A stretch of 6,666 bases of DNA from Bacteroidota bacterium. GTDB lineage: Bacteria > Bacteroidota > Rhodothermia > Balneolales > Balneolaceae. The position numbers and the translations under genes were made by a program. The stretch lies in NCBI GenBank assembly GCA_024635465.1, contig JAGXIS010000175.1, positions 1 to 6,666 on the forward strand. Direction: 5' to 3'. The notes below the pieces were generated by a model that saw only the letters and a list, made by a program, of their open reading frames with translations, was not told the origin of the DNA and made no database searches. Shown here piece after piece: positions 1 through 6,482 of this stretch; positions within the stretch are counted from its first letter, which is position 1, and each line of letters opens with the position of its first letter.

Positions 1-1063
1 CAATAAAACCTTCAGGTTGTGGTCCATAGGGATCGGATCCAAACCGGAACTGAAAATTGCGTACATCATTACTGTTAAAATCAAACCAATCCAGATAAGG
101 TTCAGGTATAACGGTACCGTTCCAGGCGCTAACTCCACTACCAAAAAATAAACCTCCGTCAGTATTTCCTAAACCCCTTATTGTGAATATAGCTCTTCCA
201 ACAACGTCAACGGTCATTGGAATGGCAAAAATTACCTCATTGGTTGGTAACTCATTACCAAACAGTTCGTAATAATCTGAACCTACTGGATGATCGGATA
301 ACGCACCTGAGTGTAGGCTGAAACCTCCTGCTTCCATATTTACGATAGCGTTATAAGACTCCTGCCACATGGCCGATCCCGTATATACCTCGGCATTGAG
401 GTATAGTTTAGCCATGAAAGCGTAAGCGCTCCACTTGTTAAATCGGCCGTAATATTCACCACCTATATTTTCAGGTAATTGTTCGACATTTTCAGTCAAC
501 TCCCCTTCGATCCAGTTGAAAATAAAACTTCTGCTCTCAACCGGTATCTCGTCAATTGTTACGGTATTTTCAGTGTAGAAAGGCACATCACCCCAACCGT
601 CAATTAACAAGTAATAGAACCATGCTCTTAAGACTTTCGCTTCAGCGATCTGTGCCTCTGCAGCTCCGGCCGCAGACAGTTGTTCTACAGCAAGATTGGC
701 CTTATAAACTGACTCATAGAGCCAATTCCAAGCACCGTTTATATGTGGATGATCCGCAGTCCATTGACGTTGGTACATTCTCGCCTGTTCCAGTCCCCAG
801 TCACCGGTTGTCCTGTGAGGGATAACTTGTTCATCGGTGGAGAAGCTGGTTATGTCATACCACCCATTATCAGCACCTGCATATCCTTGCCCACCCCAGT
901 TACCCGGGATCTGGGCGTAAACACCTGCCAAAGAGGCAGCTGCACCCTCCGGGGTACCATAGAATTCCTCTGAGGCATAACTGTCGTAAACATTCTCGGT
1001 TATATCCGTACAACCAAAAGCAAGAACTAAGACAAAAATGTAAAATATAATTGATTTCTTCAT
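1..1063 (-). CDS. SusD/RagB-family nutrient-binding outer-membrane lipoprotein, C-terminus cut by window edge
   Basis: Reading down from the ATG at 1063 gives 354 uninterrupted codons before the window ends. Residues 1-17 are a lipoprotein signal peptide: Lys2-Lys3, a hydrophobic core, then AFGC with Cys18 as the likely lipidated residue. The -3 residue is Ala rather than Leu, so the lipobox is not perfect. The segment EAKVLRAWFYYLLIDGWGDV (141-160) is the characteristic SusD/RagB helix, and the GRFNKWSAYAFMAKLYLNAE region (206-225) is the usual TPR-like helix pair. Family members usually run to about 500-600 residues, so roughly a third is missing off the left edge. SusD proteins sit on the cell surface as a lid over the SusC barrel and bind the substrate. 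The start lies 30 bp after the susC stop, with AGGA as a weak ribosome-binding site, so the two genes are almost certainly co-transcribed. The ligand cannot be inferred. Confidence 0.95.
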   Translation of the reverse strand, partial: MKKSIIFYIFVLVLAFGCTDITENVYDSYASEEFYGTPEGAAASLAGVYAQIPGNWGGQGYAGADNGWYDITSFSTDEQVIPHRTTGDWGLEQARMYQRQWTADHPHINGAWNWLYESVYKANLAVEQLSAAGAAEAQIAEAKVLRAWFYYLLIDGWGDVPFYTENTVTIDEIPVESRSFIFNWIEGELTENVEQLPENIGGEYYGRFNKWSAYAFMAKLYLNAEVYTGSAMWQESYNAIVNMEAGGFSLHSGALSDHPVGSDYYELFGNELPTNEVIFAIPMTVDVVGRAIFTIRGLGNTDGGLFFGSGVSAWNGTVIPEPYLDWFDFNSNDVRNFQFRFGSDPYGPQPEGFI

Positions 1064-1093
1064 TTGTTTATCCTGTTTGAGTTTTAAAATTCT

Positions 1094-4000
1094 TTAGAAT
1101 ATTACTTCTAATCCCATTGTGATACTGGTTGTACGGGGATAAAATCCACCACCACTACCATTCCAGCCAACTTCCGGATCCAGACCCGAATAACCGGTAA
1201 ACACATGTAGATTTCGTCCGGTAGCTGACACACGTATATTTCGGATACCCGGTAATACGTCTGAGATTGTATAACCTATTGTGACATTATTTAATCTCAC
1301 AAAATCGCCATCTTCAAGCCACAGGTCAGAACCATATTCGGTTGTGTACAATCCTAATTCGGTGGCGCTCTTTAAAACATTACTTCTACCGAGTATTTCA
1401 AGCTGGCTGAAACTTTGCTTGATACCATTGTAAATCTTGTTACCTCCCTGCCCGAGCAATACCATGGAAAAGTCTAAGTTTTTATACATCAATCTAGGTG
1501 TAAATGCGAAAGTGTAGGTTGGTGTAGCTTGACCAGCAAAATATCTGTCCTCACTCCGACTCGATTGATTAATATTACCGTCATTATTGATGTCCGAAAC
1601 AGTCTCTTCACCGTTCTCATTTATTCCTGTGTGGCGCAAAATGTTGTACTGGCCAATCGGTCTTCCCTCAATTAAGTAGTTATTTGGCCCCCAACCTGCG
1701 TAATTGGTAACCAGTTCTACACCGGCGATACTTCCACTCATGCTTATAACCTCATTTCGCATAAAAGAAATGTTTCCGGTCAGGCTTAGTTGTAGATCAC
1801 CTGAATTGATAGCCAGGTAATCTAAACTTATTTCAAGACCTTCATTTTCCATTTCTCCGACATTTGCCTGTATACTGCCATGTGGGAAAGGAGGTTGTGG
1901 AACACTATAACCGAATATCAGGTCTGTTGTTCTCGACCGATACACATCTAGGGTTCCGGTCAATCTGTTATCGTTAAACCCGAAGTCTAATCCCATATTC
2001 ATTTGGCGACGTTCCTCCCACCCCAAATTTGGATTTGCGTTCTGGTTAACTTGAAATTGATTGATTAATTCACCGCCAAAATAAACTCGTCCGGCACCAC
2101 TAACCAACTCTTTAGAATTCAGTGGGCCGAGTCCCGATTGATTACCGGTGATCCCGTACTCAACTCTCAATTTTAAAGAGCTGATCAGGTCAATATCTGA
2201 CATAAAGGCTTCTTCAGTGATTCTCCACCCAATGGATGCAGATGGGAATATTCCCCATTTATGATCTTCACCAAAAACCGAAGAGCCATCTCGTCTTACG
2301 GTTGCCGTAAACAAATACTTATTATCAAAGGCATAATTTCCACGGCCAAAGAATGATACCAGCTTCCTCTCATTTTTATAAGAACCATACTCACCTGGCC
2401 CTACCGTCCCTAAATCCATTGCATGGTACGATGTAAGATCATTAAAAAATCCATCTGCGAAAAGGTTATTCCCATGATCTACCTGGCTTTGCCATTCATA
2501 CGCTGCTAGCCCGCTAAATCGGTGGGGGCCTATTGCATTGTCGTAATTGAGGGTCATGTCCATCTGCTTTTCATCGCTGTAATGACTTGCAACCCATGCC
2601 TGGCCATTTGACTCACGCGCATCGGCAATGGTTGTCAAAGGTGAATCATAGCGGCCTTGACTAATTTCACGCTTACGCCAACTGCCAAACCAGCCGATAG
2701 TTAAACCCGGCATCACTTCGAAATCCGCTCGGAGATTACCTATCTGATTGAGCGTTTCACTTTCATCGATAGCTTCTTGGGCTACAGCATACGGGTTGAG
2801 GTATTCAAACACGTTATTATCAAAGAAATAGCTTCCGTCTTGGGCAAAGACCGGGTCAACCGGCTTTGAGACGTAAGCATTACTAATCAAATTACCGGAA
2901 AAAGAAGCCCGACCAACAGTAGGGGTTCCAATGTTATTTCTAATGCTGGTATTTATATTTGCTGAAATAGTCAATCTGCCCTCCAATGCATCTTGTGTTG
3001 CCTGGGCACGGATGACATATGTATCATTATTACTGGAAAGAACGAGCCCTTTCTGGAGAATTCCTGATACAGAAGCTCTGTAGTTAAAATTGTCACTTCC
3101 ACCGCCGAATGAAATTGTGTGATTTTGCGTCATACCCCTTCGGGTTAACAAGTCATACCAGTCAGTATTACCATTATTATCTGCATTCTCACCAACTCCT
3201 GGAAACTGTTCGGCCGTTGCTCTCCATTCCTGAGCGTCTAATATTTCGAGTCTATTGGCTAGATAGTCAAAAGAGACACTTCCATCGTAACTTACTGAGA
3301 AATTACCATCCTGATTCGATTTGGTAGTAACCAGTATTACACCGGCAGCTCCCCTGGAACCATAGATTGCAGTTGCAGAAGGGCCCTTTAGTATTTCGAA
3401 TGATTGAATTTCACTGGTGGGTACTTGATTCAATAGATCTGCTTCCCCCTGGACTCCGTCAACAACAAATAGGGGATCATTACTATCGTTATCGAATGAA
3501 CCTAAACCCCGAATTCGAACTTGAGGAGTACTACCGGGCTCATTATTCGTCTGGATTATACTGACTCCTGCTGACCTACCTGCAAGTGATTCCAGCGAGC
3601 TTTGGACTGCCCCCTGATTTAGATCATCTGCACTTACTCTTCCAATAGCACCCGTCAAATCCCGTTCATTTTGTGTACCATATCCAACTACAACTAAATC
3701 TTCTAACATTTGAACATCTTGGGCCATTTCAATATTTATCTCAGATCTTCCGTTAATTGAAATTTCCTGACGCTGATAACCGATGTAGCTGAAAACCAAA
3801 ATATCCACCTCATCGGATACTGTAAGTTCATATTCACCATCCACATTTGTAGTGGTCCCGGTGGGGGTATCCATAGTGCCTTCCGATAGTTGGGCAATCA
3901 CATTCACACCCGGAAGCGCTTCCCCGGTTTCCGCATCAATAACCCTACCCGTAACTGTTTGCTGTAAAAGATCTGTATCCAGAAATCTTTCTTTTTCGCG

Positions 4001-4411
4001 TATTACAATTACATCACGTGTAGACGGCACAACCGGCTCCAAATTTGTACCCTCAAACAATTTATAAAGCACTTCAAACACAGGAACATTGTCCATATCC
4101 AATGTTACTTTCTTATTGGGCATTAAATCCGAATTGTAAGAGATTCCAACCCTGAGTTGATCGGCCAGTATTTCCAGGGCATCCGCCAGGTTCATATCCT
4201 CAATCTTAATTGTGATCAGCAACTCTTCAATCTCTTTGGTCTCTGAGATAAGCAGCTGTACCAGAGCGGTGTCATCTTGGGTATACTGTGCTATTTGGCT
4301 AGCATTAGCATATGGTTTAACAAGTATAACGAGAAGTAATGCACTGCAAAAACATGCAAGCCATTTGCGGTAACTTTCCTTAACAGTTATAGGTAGTGTT
4401 TTGCCTGTCAT
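1094..4411 (-). CDS. SusC/RagA-type TonB-dependent outer-membrane transporter with N-terminal STN signalling domain
   Basis: This 1105-residue protein is a full-length SusC-like transporter that moves a ligand across the outer membrane using TonB energy. Domains in order: a signal peptide (about 1-37, hydrophobic core 18-31, likely cleavage after ANA 35-37); an STN (secretin/TonB short N-terminal) domain (about 66-138); a carboxypeptidase-D regulatory-like domain (about 152-229, starting GRVIDAETGEALPGVNV); the SusC signature LVVVGYGTQ (239-247); a plug domain (about 249-364, ending EILKGPSATAIYGSRGAAGV); and a beta barrel to the C-terminus. It ends in Phe, as outer-membrane barrels usually do. 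The STN domain is not found in all SusC proteins. Where present it marks transducers that talk to a FecR protein, and a FecR gene lies 80 bp upstream. An in-frame TAA shortly upstream supports the ATG at 4411. susD follows after 30 bp. The substrate is unknown; the family imports glycans, peptides and other large nutrients. Confidence 0.97.
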   Translation of the reverse strand: MTGKTLPITVKESYRKWLACFCSALLLVILVKPYANASQIAQYTQDDTALVQLLISETKEIEELLITIKIEDMNLADALEILADQLRVGISYNSDLMPNKKVTLDMDNVPVFEVLYKLFEGTNLEPVVPSTRDVIVIREKERFLDTDLLQQTVTGRVIDAETGEALPGVNVIAQLSEGTMDTPTGTTTNVDGEYELTVSDEVDILVFSYIGYQRQEISINGRSEINIEMAQDVQMLEDLVVVGYGTQNERDLTGAIGRVSADDLNQGAVQSSLESLAGRSAGVSIIQTNNEPGSTPQVRIRGLGSFDNDSNDPLFVVDGVQGEADLLNQVPTSEIQSFEILKGPSATAIYGSRGAAGVILVTTKSNQDGNFSVSYDGSVSFDYLANRLEILDAQEWRATAEQFPGVGENADNNGNTDWYDLLTRRGMTQNHTISFGGGSDNFNYRASVSGILQKGLVLSSNNDTYVIRAQATQDALEGRLTISANINTSIRNNIGTPTVGRASFSGNLISNAYVSKPVDPVFAQDGSYFFDNNVFEYLNPYAVAQEAIDESETLNQIGNLRADFEVMPGLTIGWFGSWRKREISQGRYDSPLTTIADARESNGQAWVASHYSDEKQMDMTLNYDNAIGPHRFSGLAAYEWQSQVDHGNNLFADGFFNDLTSYHAMDLGTVGPGEYGSYKNERKLVSFFGRGNYAFDNKYLFTATVRRDGSSVFGEDHKWGIFPSASIGWRITEEAFMSDIDLISSLKLRVEYGITGNQSGLGPLNSKELVSGAGRVYFGGELINQFQVNQNANPNLGWEERRQMNMGLDFGFNDNRLTGTLDVYRSRTTDLIFGYSVPQPPFPHGSIQANVGEMENEGLEISLDYLAINSGDLQLSLTGNISFMRNEVISMSGSIAGVELVTNYAGWGPNNYLIEGRPIGQYNILRHTGINENGEETVSDINNDGNINQSSRSEDRYFAGQATPTYTFAFTPRLMYKNLDFSMVLLGQGGNKIYNGIKQSFSQLEILGRSNVLKSATELGLYTTEYGSDLWLEDGDFVRLNNVTIGYTISDVLPGIRNIRVSATGRNLHVFTGYSGLDPEVGWNGSGGGFYPRTTSITMGLEVIF

Positions 4412-4491
4412 AATGTTCAGATTTTTGAATTAATATTGTGTACTACTTTATATATGATATAATCATGTCCTATTTCTTATATAGGATAACT
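4412..4491 (-). promoter_or_regulatory. fecR-susC intergenic leader with short dyads
   Basis: This 80-bp AT-rich gap separates the fecR stop from the susC start. It contains a 6-bp inverted repeat, TCCTAT (4468-4473) and ATAGGA (4481-4486), with a 7-nt loop, and a smaller one, ATGAT (4454-4458) and ATCAT (4462-4466). Neither is followed by a T tract in the direction of transcription, so they do not read as a terminator. No convincing TAnnTTTG box is visible. Read-through from fecR into susC is the simplest model, with the hairpin possibly tuning relative expression of the anti-sigma factor and the transporter. No good Shine-Dalgarno sequence precedes the susC ATG. Confidence 0.3.
4435..4451. 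repeat. Composite motif upstream of susC, matching two sites in the fecR leader
   Basis: The plus-strand 12-mer ATTGTGTACTAC (4435-4446) is the exact reverse complement of GTAGTACACAAT at 5558-5569. The overlapping 11-mer TACTACTTTAT (4441-4451) recurs exactly, in the same orientation, at 5518-5528. Both partners lie in the fecR leader. The copy here ends 24 bp before the susC start. The matches are read directly from the sequence; any role as an operator or RNA-pairing element is inference. Confidence 0.5.
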
Positions 4492-5517
4492 TTACTCATT
4501 TTGGCTCCAATGCACCCGGTCTTCGATTGCCTCATAATCAATCTCCAGAGTCATCGCGATCACTTCCATCGTTTTTTCCATAGAGTTGCTAGAGAAGTTG
4601 GACGTTAGCTTCAGATTAGCAATCCTTTCGTTTCCAAAGCTGCATTCTTTTCCGTAAATACGGTTGAATTGTATACAGACCTGTGCCAGAGTCATACCAT
4701 CAAACACCAACCGTCCGTCTTTCCAGGCGAGATAGTTCTCAACAGCCAGGTCATCCACGTCAAAGGCCCGGTTTTCCAGATCCAAATATCCATATTGGTT
4801 TTTTGACAAGAGGACAGCTAACTGTTCCGATTCCGTTCCGTTTTCTTCACTTTTGAATGAGACTTTGCCTTCTACAACAGCTACTTGGACATTCTTTTGG
4901 CCTTCGATAGAACGGACATTAAAGGCAGTTCCAAGTACTTCTACTGAAGACTGATGGGTATGAATAATGAATGGTTGATCCGGATTATGTTCCACATCAA
5001 AAAAAGCTTCTCCGGTTAATGTAATTTCACGGTCTCCCTTCAAATAATCCGGAGATACGACAATTTCGGAATTTTCATTAAGGTTGATGACTGAACCATC
5101 GGCAAGTGTAATATTTTTGGTTTCTTCGCCTTGAGTTTGGAAAATAATAGGTTGTTGTTCAGCCAATAACTGTTCTGCAACATATTGTTGTTGTATTATT
5201 AAAAATAGAGAGGCAACAGCAATTACCAGTAAAGCAGCAGCTACTTTTATGGAATATCCAATCCAATCTCTGCGATGTAGTGAAAAAATGTTCCTCTTTT
5301 TATTAATTGATTGATGAATCGCACTGTATAACATTTCTGACTCAAGTTCAGGAACCAACTCCTTCAGTTCCCGGCGATCCATCAGACCGAAATCCACATC
5401 TAGTCTCTTTTGTAGATATTTTTTACCTTCAGAAGACTCAAACCACTCCAAAACCTTGCGAGTTTCATCGGGTGTGGCCTGATTGGTAAAAAATTTATCG
5501 ATGATTTTTTTGTTCAT
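4492..5517 (-). CDS. FecR-family inner-membrane anti-sigma factor
   Basis: From the ATG at 5517 the product is 341 residues, normal for this family in Bacteroidota. An N-terminal cytoplasmic sigma-binding region (about 1-85, including DKFFTNQATPDETRKVLEWF at 7-26) is followed by a single membrane helix (about 88-108), a periplasmic FecR domain (about 125-222, with ITLADGSVINLNENS at 136-150 and VEVLGTAFNVRS at 192-203), and a C-terminal DUF4974-type domain (about 268-338, starting GRLVFDGMTLAQV). It would hold or activate the ECF sigma factor according to the signal from the transporter's STN domain. The frame stays open to a TTG at 5568, but those 17 extra codons lie in a dyad-rich leader and do not resemble the family N-terminus, so the ATG is preferred. 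A weak AAAG lies 7 bp before it. The sigma gene ends 240 bp upstream and susC starts 80 bp downstream. Confidence 0.95.
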   Translation of the reverse strand: MNKKIIDKFFTNQATPDETRKVLEWFESSEGKKYLQKRLDVDFGLMDRRELKELVPELESEMLYSAIHQSINKKRNIFSLHRRDWIGYSIKVAAALLVIAVASLFLIIQQQYVAEQLLAEQQPIIFQTQGEETKNITLADGSVINLNENSEIVVSPDYLKGDREITLTGEAFFDVEHNPDQPFIIHTHQSSVEVLGTAFNVRSIEGQKNVQVAVVEGKVSFKSEENGTESEQLAVLLSKNQYGYLDLENRAFDVDDLAVENYLAWKDGRLVFDGMTLAQVCIQFNRIYGKECSFGNERIANLKLTSNFSSNSMEKTMEVIAMTLEIDYEAIEDRVHWSQNE

Positions 5518-5528
5518 TACTACTTTAT
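5518..5528. repeat. 11-bp direct repeat abutting the fecR start codon
   Basis: On the minus strand this reads ATAAAGTAGTA and directly precedes the fecR ATG. The same 11-mer occurs in the same orientation at 4441-4451 upstream of susC. In fecR it covers the ribosome-binding position. In susC it lies about 30 bp upstream of the start, so it cannot play the same ribosome-binding role in both places. Confidence 0.45.
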
Positions 5529-5574
5529 TTCGATTGATTTTTTCATCACTTATACATGTAGTACACAATCGAAA
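5528..5574 (-). promoter_or_regulatory. 9-bp dyad in the fecR leader, possible translational control hairpin
   Basis: Plus-strand TTTCGATTG (5528-5536) and CAATCGAAA (5566-5574) form a perfect 9-bp inverted repeat around a 29-nt loop. In the fecR transcript the stem would end 10 nt before the start codon. The loop contains TACTAC (minus strand, 5563-5558), which is complementary to GTAGTA directly before the ATG (5523-5518). The leader could therefore form a pseudoknot or an alternative structure that covers the start site. It is not followed by a U tract and is not a terminator. The symmetry is visible in the sequence; the regulatory role is inferred. Confidence 0.4.
5558..5569. repeat. 12-bp inverted partner of the susC-leader motif
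   Basis: GTAGTACACAAT on the plus strand is the exact reverse complement of 4435-4446. The two copies bracket fecR. This copy overlaps the right arm of the leader dyad and the 8-bp palindrome TACATGTA (5553-5560). In a transcript spanning fecR and susC the two copies could base-pair with each other. Confidence 0.45.
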
Positions 5575-5598
5575 GAGAAAAGTATTAGATGAAAATTA

Positions 5599-5608
5599 TT
5601 TTTTTTTT
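5599..5608. repeat. Ten-base homopolymer tract (A10 in the fecR leader strand)
   Basis: Ten consecutive T on the plus strand, A10 in the sense of transcription, followed on the plus strand by AAAA. It lies about 80 bp upstream of the fecR start and just downstream of the proposed transcription start. It could bend DNA or vary in length by slippage, but it is outside any reading frame. It is not a terminator for the minus-strand genes, since it is A-rich on the transcript. Confidence 0.5.
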
Positions 5609-5616
5609 AAAATGAA

Positions 5617-5644
5617 CCTCTATTCCGACACAAACCTATAGAGG
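5617..5644 (-). promoter_or_regulatory. Candidate promoter for fecR-susC-susD: TAGGTTTG box between inverted-repeat arms
   Basis: Minus-strand TAGGTTTG (5638-5631) fits the Bacteroidota primary-sigma -7 consensus TAnnTTTG exactly. It sits between the arms of a 7-bp inverted repeat, CCTCTAT (5617-5623) and ATAGAGG (5638-5644) on the plus strand, with one base of overlap. No TTTG is found at the expected -33 spacing; the nearest lies only 8 bp upstream. A start a few bases downstream of the box would give a leader of roughly 100 nt before fecR. The box could be a weak or activator-dependent promoter, and the repeat an operator. The ECF sigma factor may instead use a different nearby sequence that cannot be recognised by eye. 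Confidence 0.35.
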
Positions 5645-5757
5645 AACAAAGTGAATTGGTGAGAATTTTACTTCAAGAAATGAATTAGAGAATCACCCTA
5701 TTATTATATCGTAAGAGGAAGGAAACCTTATTCGAAAAATAGAGATTTAGGTACAGA

Positions 5758-6348
5758 TCAAATGACAGCAATCAATCCAAATAGGATAAGTATTCCAAAA
5801 AGCCCAGCGTTTTTTTTCAGGTAGGTTCGGATAAATTTTGAACTAAGGTAGTAGTGAGTCTTTACTGTACGGATATTTATCTTAAGCAAATCAGCGACTT
5901 CGGAATTAGTATGACCTTTAAGAGTTCGGAGTTCAAAGATTTCTCGTTTTCGATCTGAAAGTTCAGCCATGCCTTGCTCCAAAATATCATGATATTCTTT
6001 GTAAAGCATCTCATCTTCTGTCAGAGTACATCGGGGATATTGCCCCTGATTCAGATCCGCAATCGAAATAATCTCTTTTTTATTATCCCGAAGTATATTC
6101 AACACATGATTTCTGAGCATTGTAAACAGAAATCCCTTAATTGATTTTGATTCATCAAGGCGATCTCTCTTGGTCCATAATTTTACAAAAATATCTTGTA
6201 CTGCATCTTCTGCCTGCTCAGGTATTTTTACATATTTTTTGGCTATATAATACAATTGGACATGATAACGATCGTAAATTTCCCTGAACGCTTTTTCATC
6301 ACCATCCCGTATTTTTTGAACTAAAATTGTATCGTTCAAGTCATGCAT
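5758..6348 (-). CDS. ECF-type RNA polymerase sigma-70 factor (FecI-like), with hydrophobic C-terminal tail
   Basis: This 196-residue protein has the two-domain ECF layout. Sigma region 2 spans about 16-86 (GDEKAFREIYDRY at 16-28, then AEDAVQDIFVKLW at 46-58, the -10-recognition region). Sigma region 4 spans about 121-177, with a helix-turn-helix around HTNSEVADLLKINIRTVKTH (146-165) for -35 recognition. Region 3 is absent, as expected. The last 16 residues (181-196, AGLFGILILFGLIAVI) are strongly hydrophobic and follow a basic patch (KK at 178-179), which suggests membrane association. Its partner is very probably the FecR protein encoded next. A TAA lies in frame three codons before the ATG at 6348, so the start is secure. 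No clear Shine-Dalgarno sequence is present. It probably directs transcription of the fecR-susC-susD genes; its own promoter seems separate. Confidence 0.95.
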   Translation of the reverse strand: MHDLNDTILVQKIRDGDEKAFREIYDRYHVQLYYIAKKYVKIPEQAEDAVQDIFVKLWTKRDRLDESKSIKGFLFTMLRNHVLNILRDNKKEIISIADLNQGQYPRCTLTEDEMLYKEYHDILEQGMAELSDRKREIFELRTLKGHTNSEVADLLKINIRTVKTHYYLSSKFIRTYLKKNAGLFGILILFGLIAVI

Positions 6349-6383
6349 TGATGTTTACATTATGGTAAAATTCGTACAATGAG

Positions 6384-6391
6384 CAAATCTG
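6384..6391 (-). promoter_or_regulatory. Weak candidate -7 box for the sigma-factor gene
   Basis: Minus-strand CAGATTTG differs from the Bacteroidota -7 consensus TAnnTTTG at the first position only. It lies about 36 bp before the sigma-factor start codon, giving a short leader. No TTTG -33 element is found at the usual spacing. The rest of the 134-bp gap is AT-rich with nothing else recognisable except the dyad near the upstream gene's stop. Confidence 0.2.
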
Positions 6392-6459
6392 ACTAATTCA
6401 ATTAATACTGATTTAAATTAAATTGCAAATACTAACTTTAAAATATTACTCCATTCAGG

Positions 6460-6481
6460 ATTTTCAGAACACATTGAAAAT
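6460..6481 (-). terminator. Weak AT-rich dyad just after the gamma-glutamyltransferase stop
   Basis: ATTTTCA (6460-6466) and TGAAAAT (6475-6481) form a 7-bp inverted repeat with an 8-nt loop, beginning one base past the upstream gene's stop codon. The stem has only one G-C pair per arm and no uninterrupted T tract follows immediately, so it is at best a weak terminator. It fits the idea that the upstream gene and the sigma factor are separate units. Confidence 0.25.
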
Positions 6482-6482
6482 T

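Noticed and set aside
556..973. Short plus-strand open frames opposite the SusD gene
   Set aside because: They are antisense to a clear SusD coding frame, have low-complexity translations without recognisable domains, and lack start signals.
3109..4067. Short plus-strand open frames opposite the SusC gene
   Set aside because: They are antisense to conserved plug and regulatory-like domain codons and show no family features; coincidental open frames.
1..4411. Assigning a specific glycan or peptide substrate to the SusC/SusD pair
   Set aside because: SusC/SusD ligands cannot be read from sequence alone, the SusD is incomplete, and no linked degradative enzyme lies in the window.
5307..5489. 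Short plus-strand open frame opposite the FecR N-terminus
   Set aside because: Antisense to the conserved FecR sigma-binding region, with no recognisable features.
5518..5568. Extension of the FecR protein to a TTG start at 5568, adding 17 residues with a CTTC motif
   Set aside because: The extra codons overlap a 9-bp dyad and shared leader motifs, the start is non-ATG, and the family-like N-terminus begins at the ATG at 5517.
4435..5569. 12-bp inverted repeats bracketing fecR, read as an invertible DNA segment
   Set aside because: The arms are short, no recombinase gene is visible, and inversion would turn the whole anti-sigma gene away from its operon. A shared leader motif is simpler.
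5599..5644. Inverted repeat 5617-5644 next to a T10 tract as a terminator
   Set aside because: On the plus strand the T tract precedes the repeat and no plus-strand gene ends here; on the minus strand the tract is A-rich. Neither orientation makes an intrinsic terminator.
5728..5757. Short AAAT/ATTT dyad with a T run just after the sigma-factor stop as a terminator
   Set aside because: The stem is only four A-T pairs, too weak to support a terminator call.
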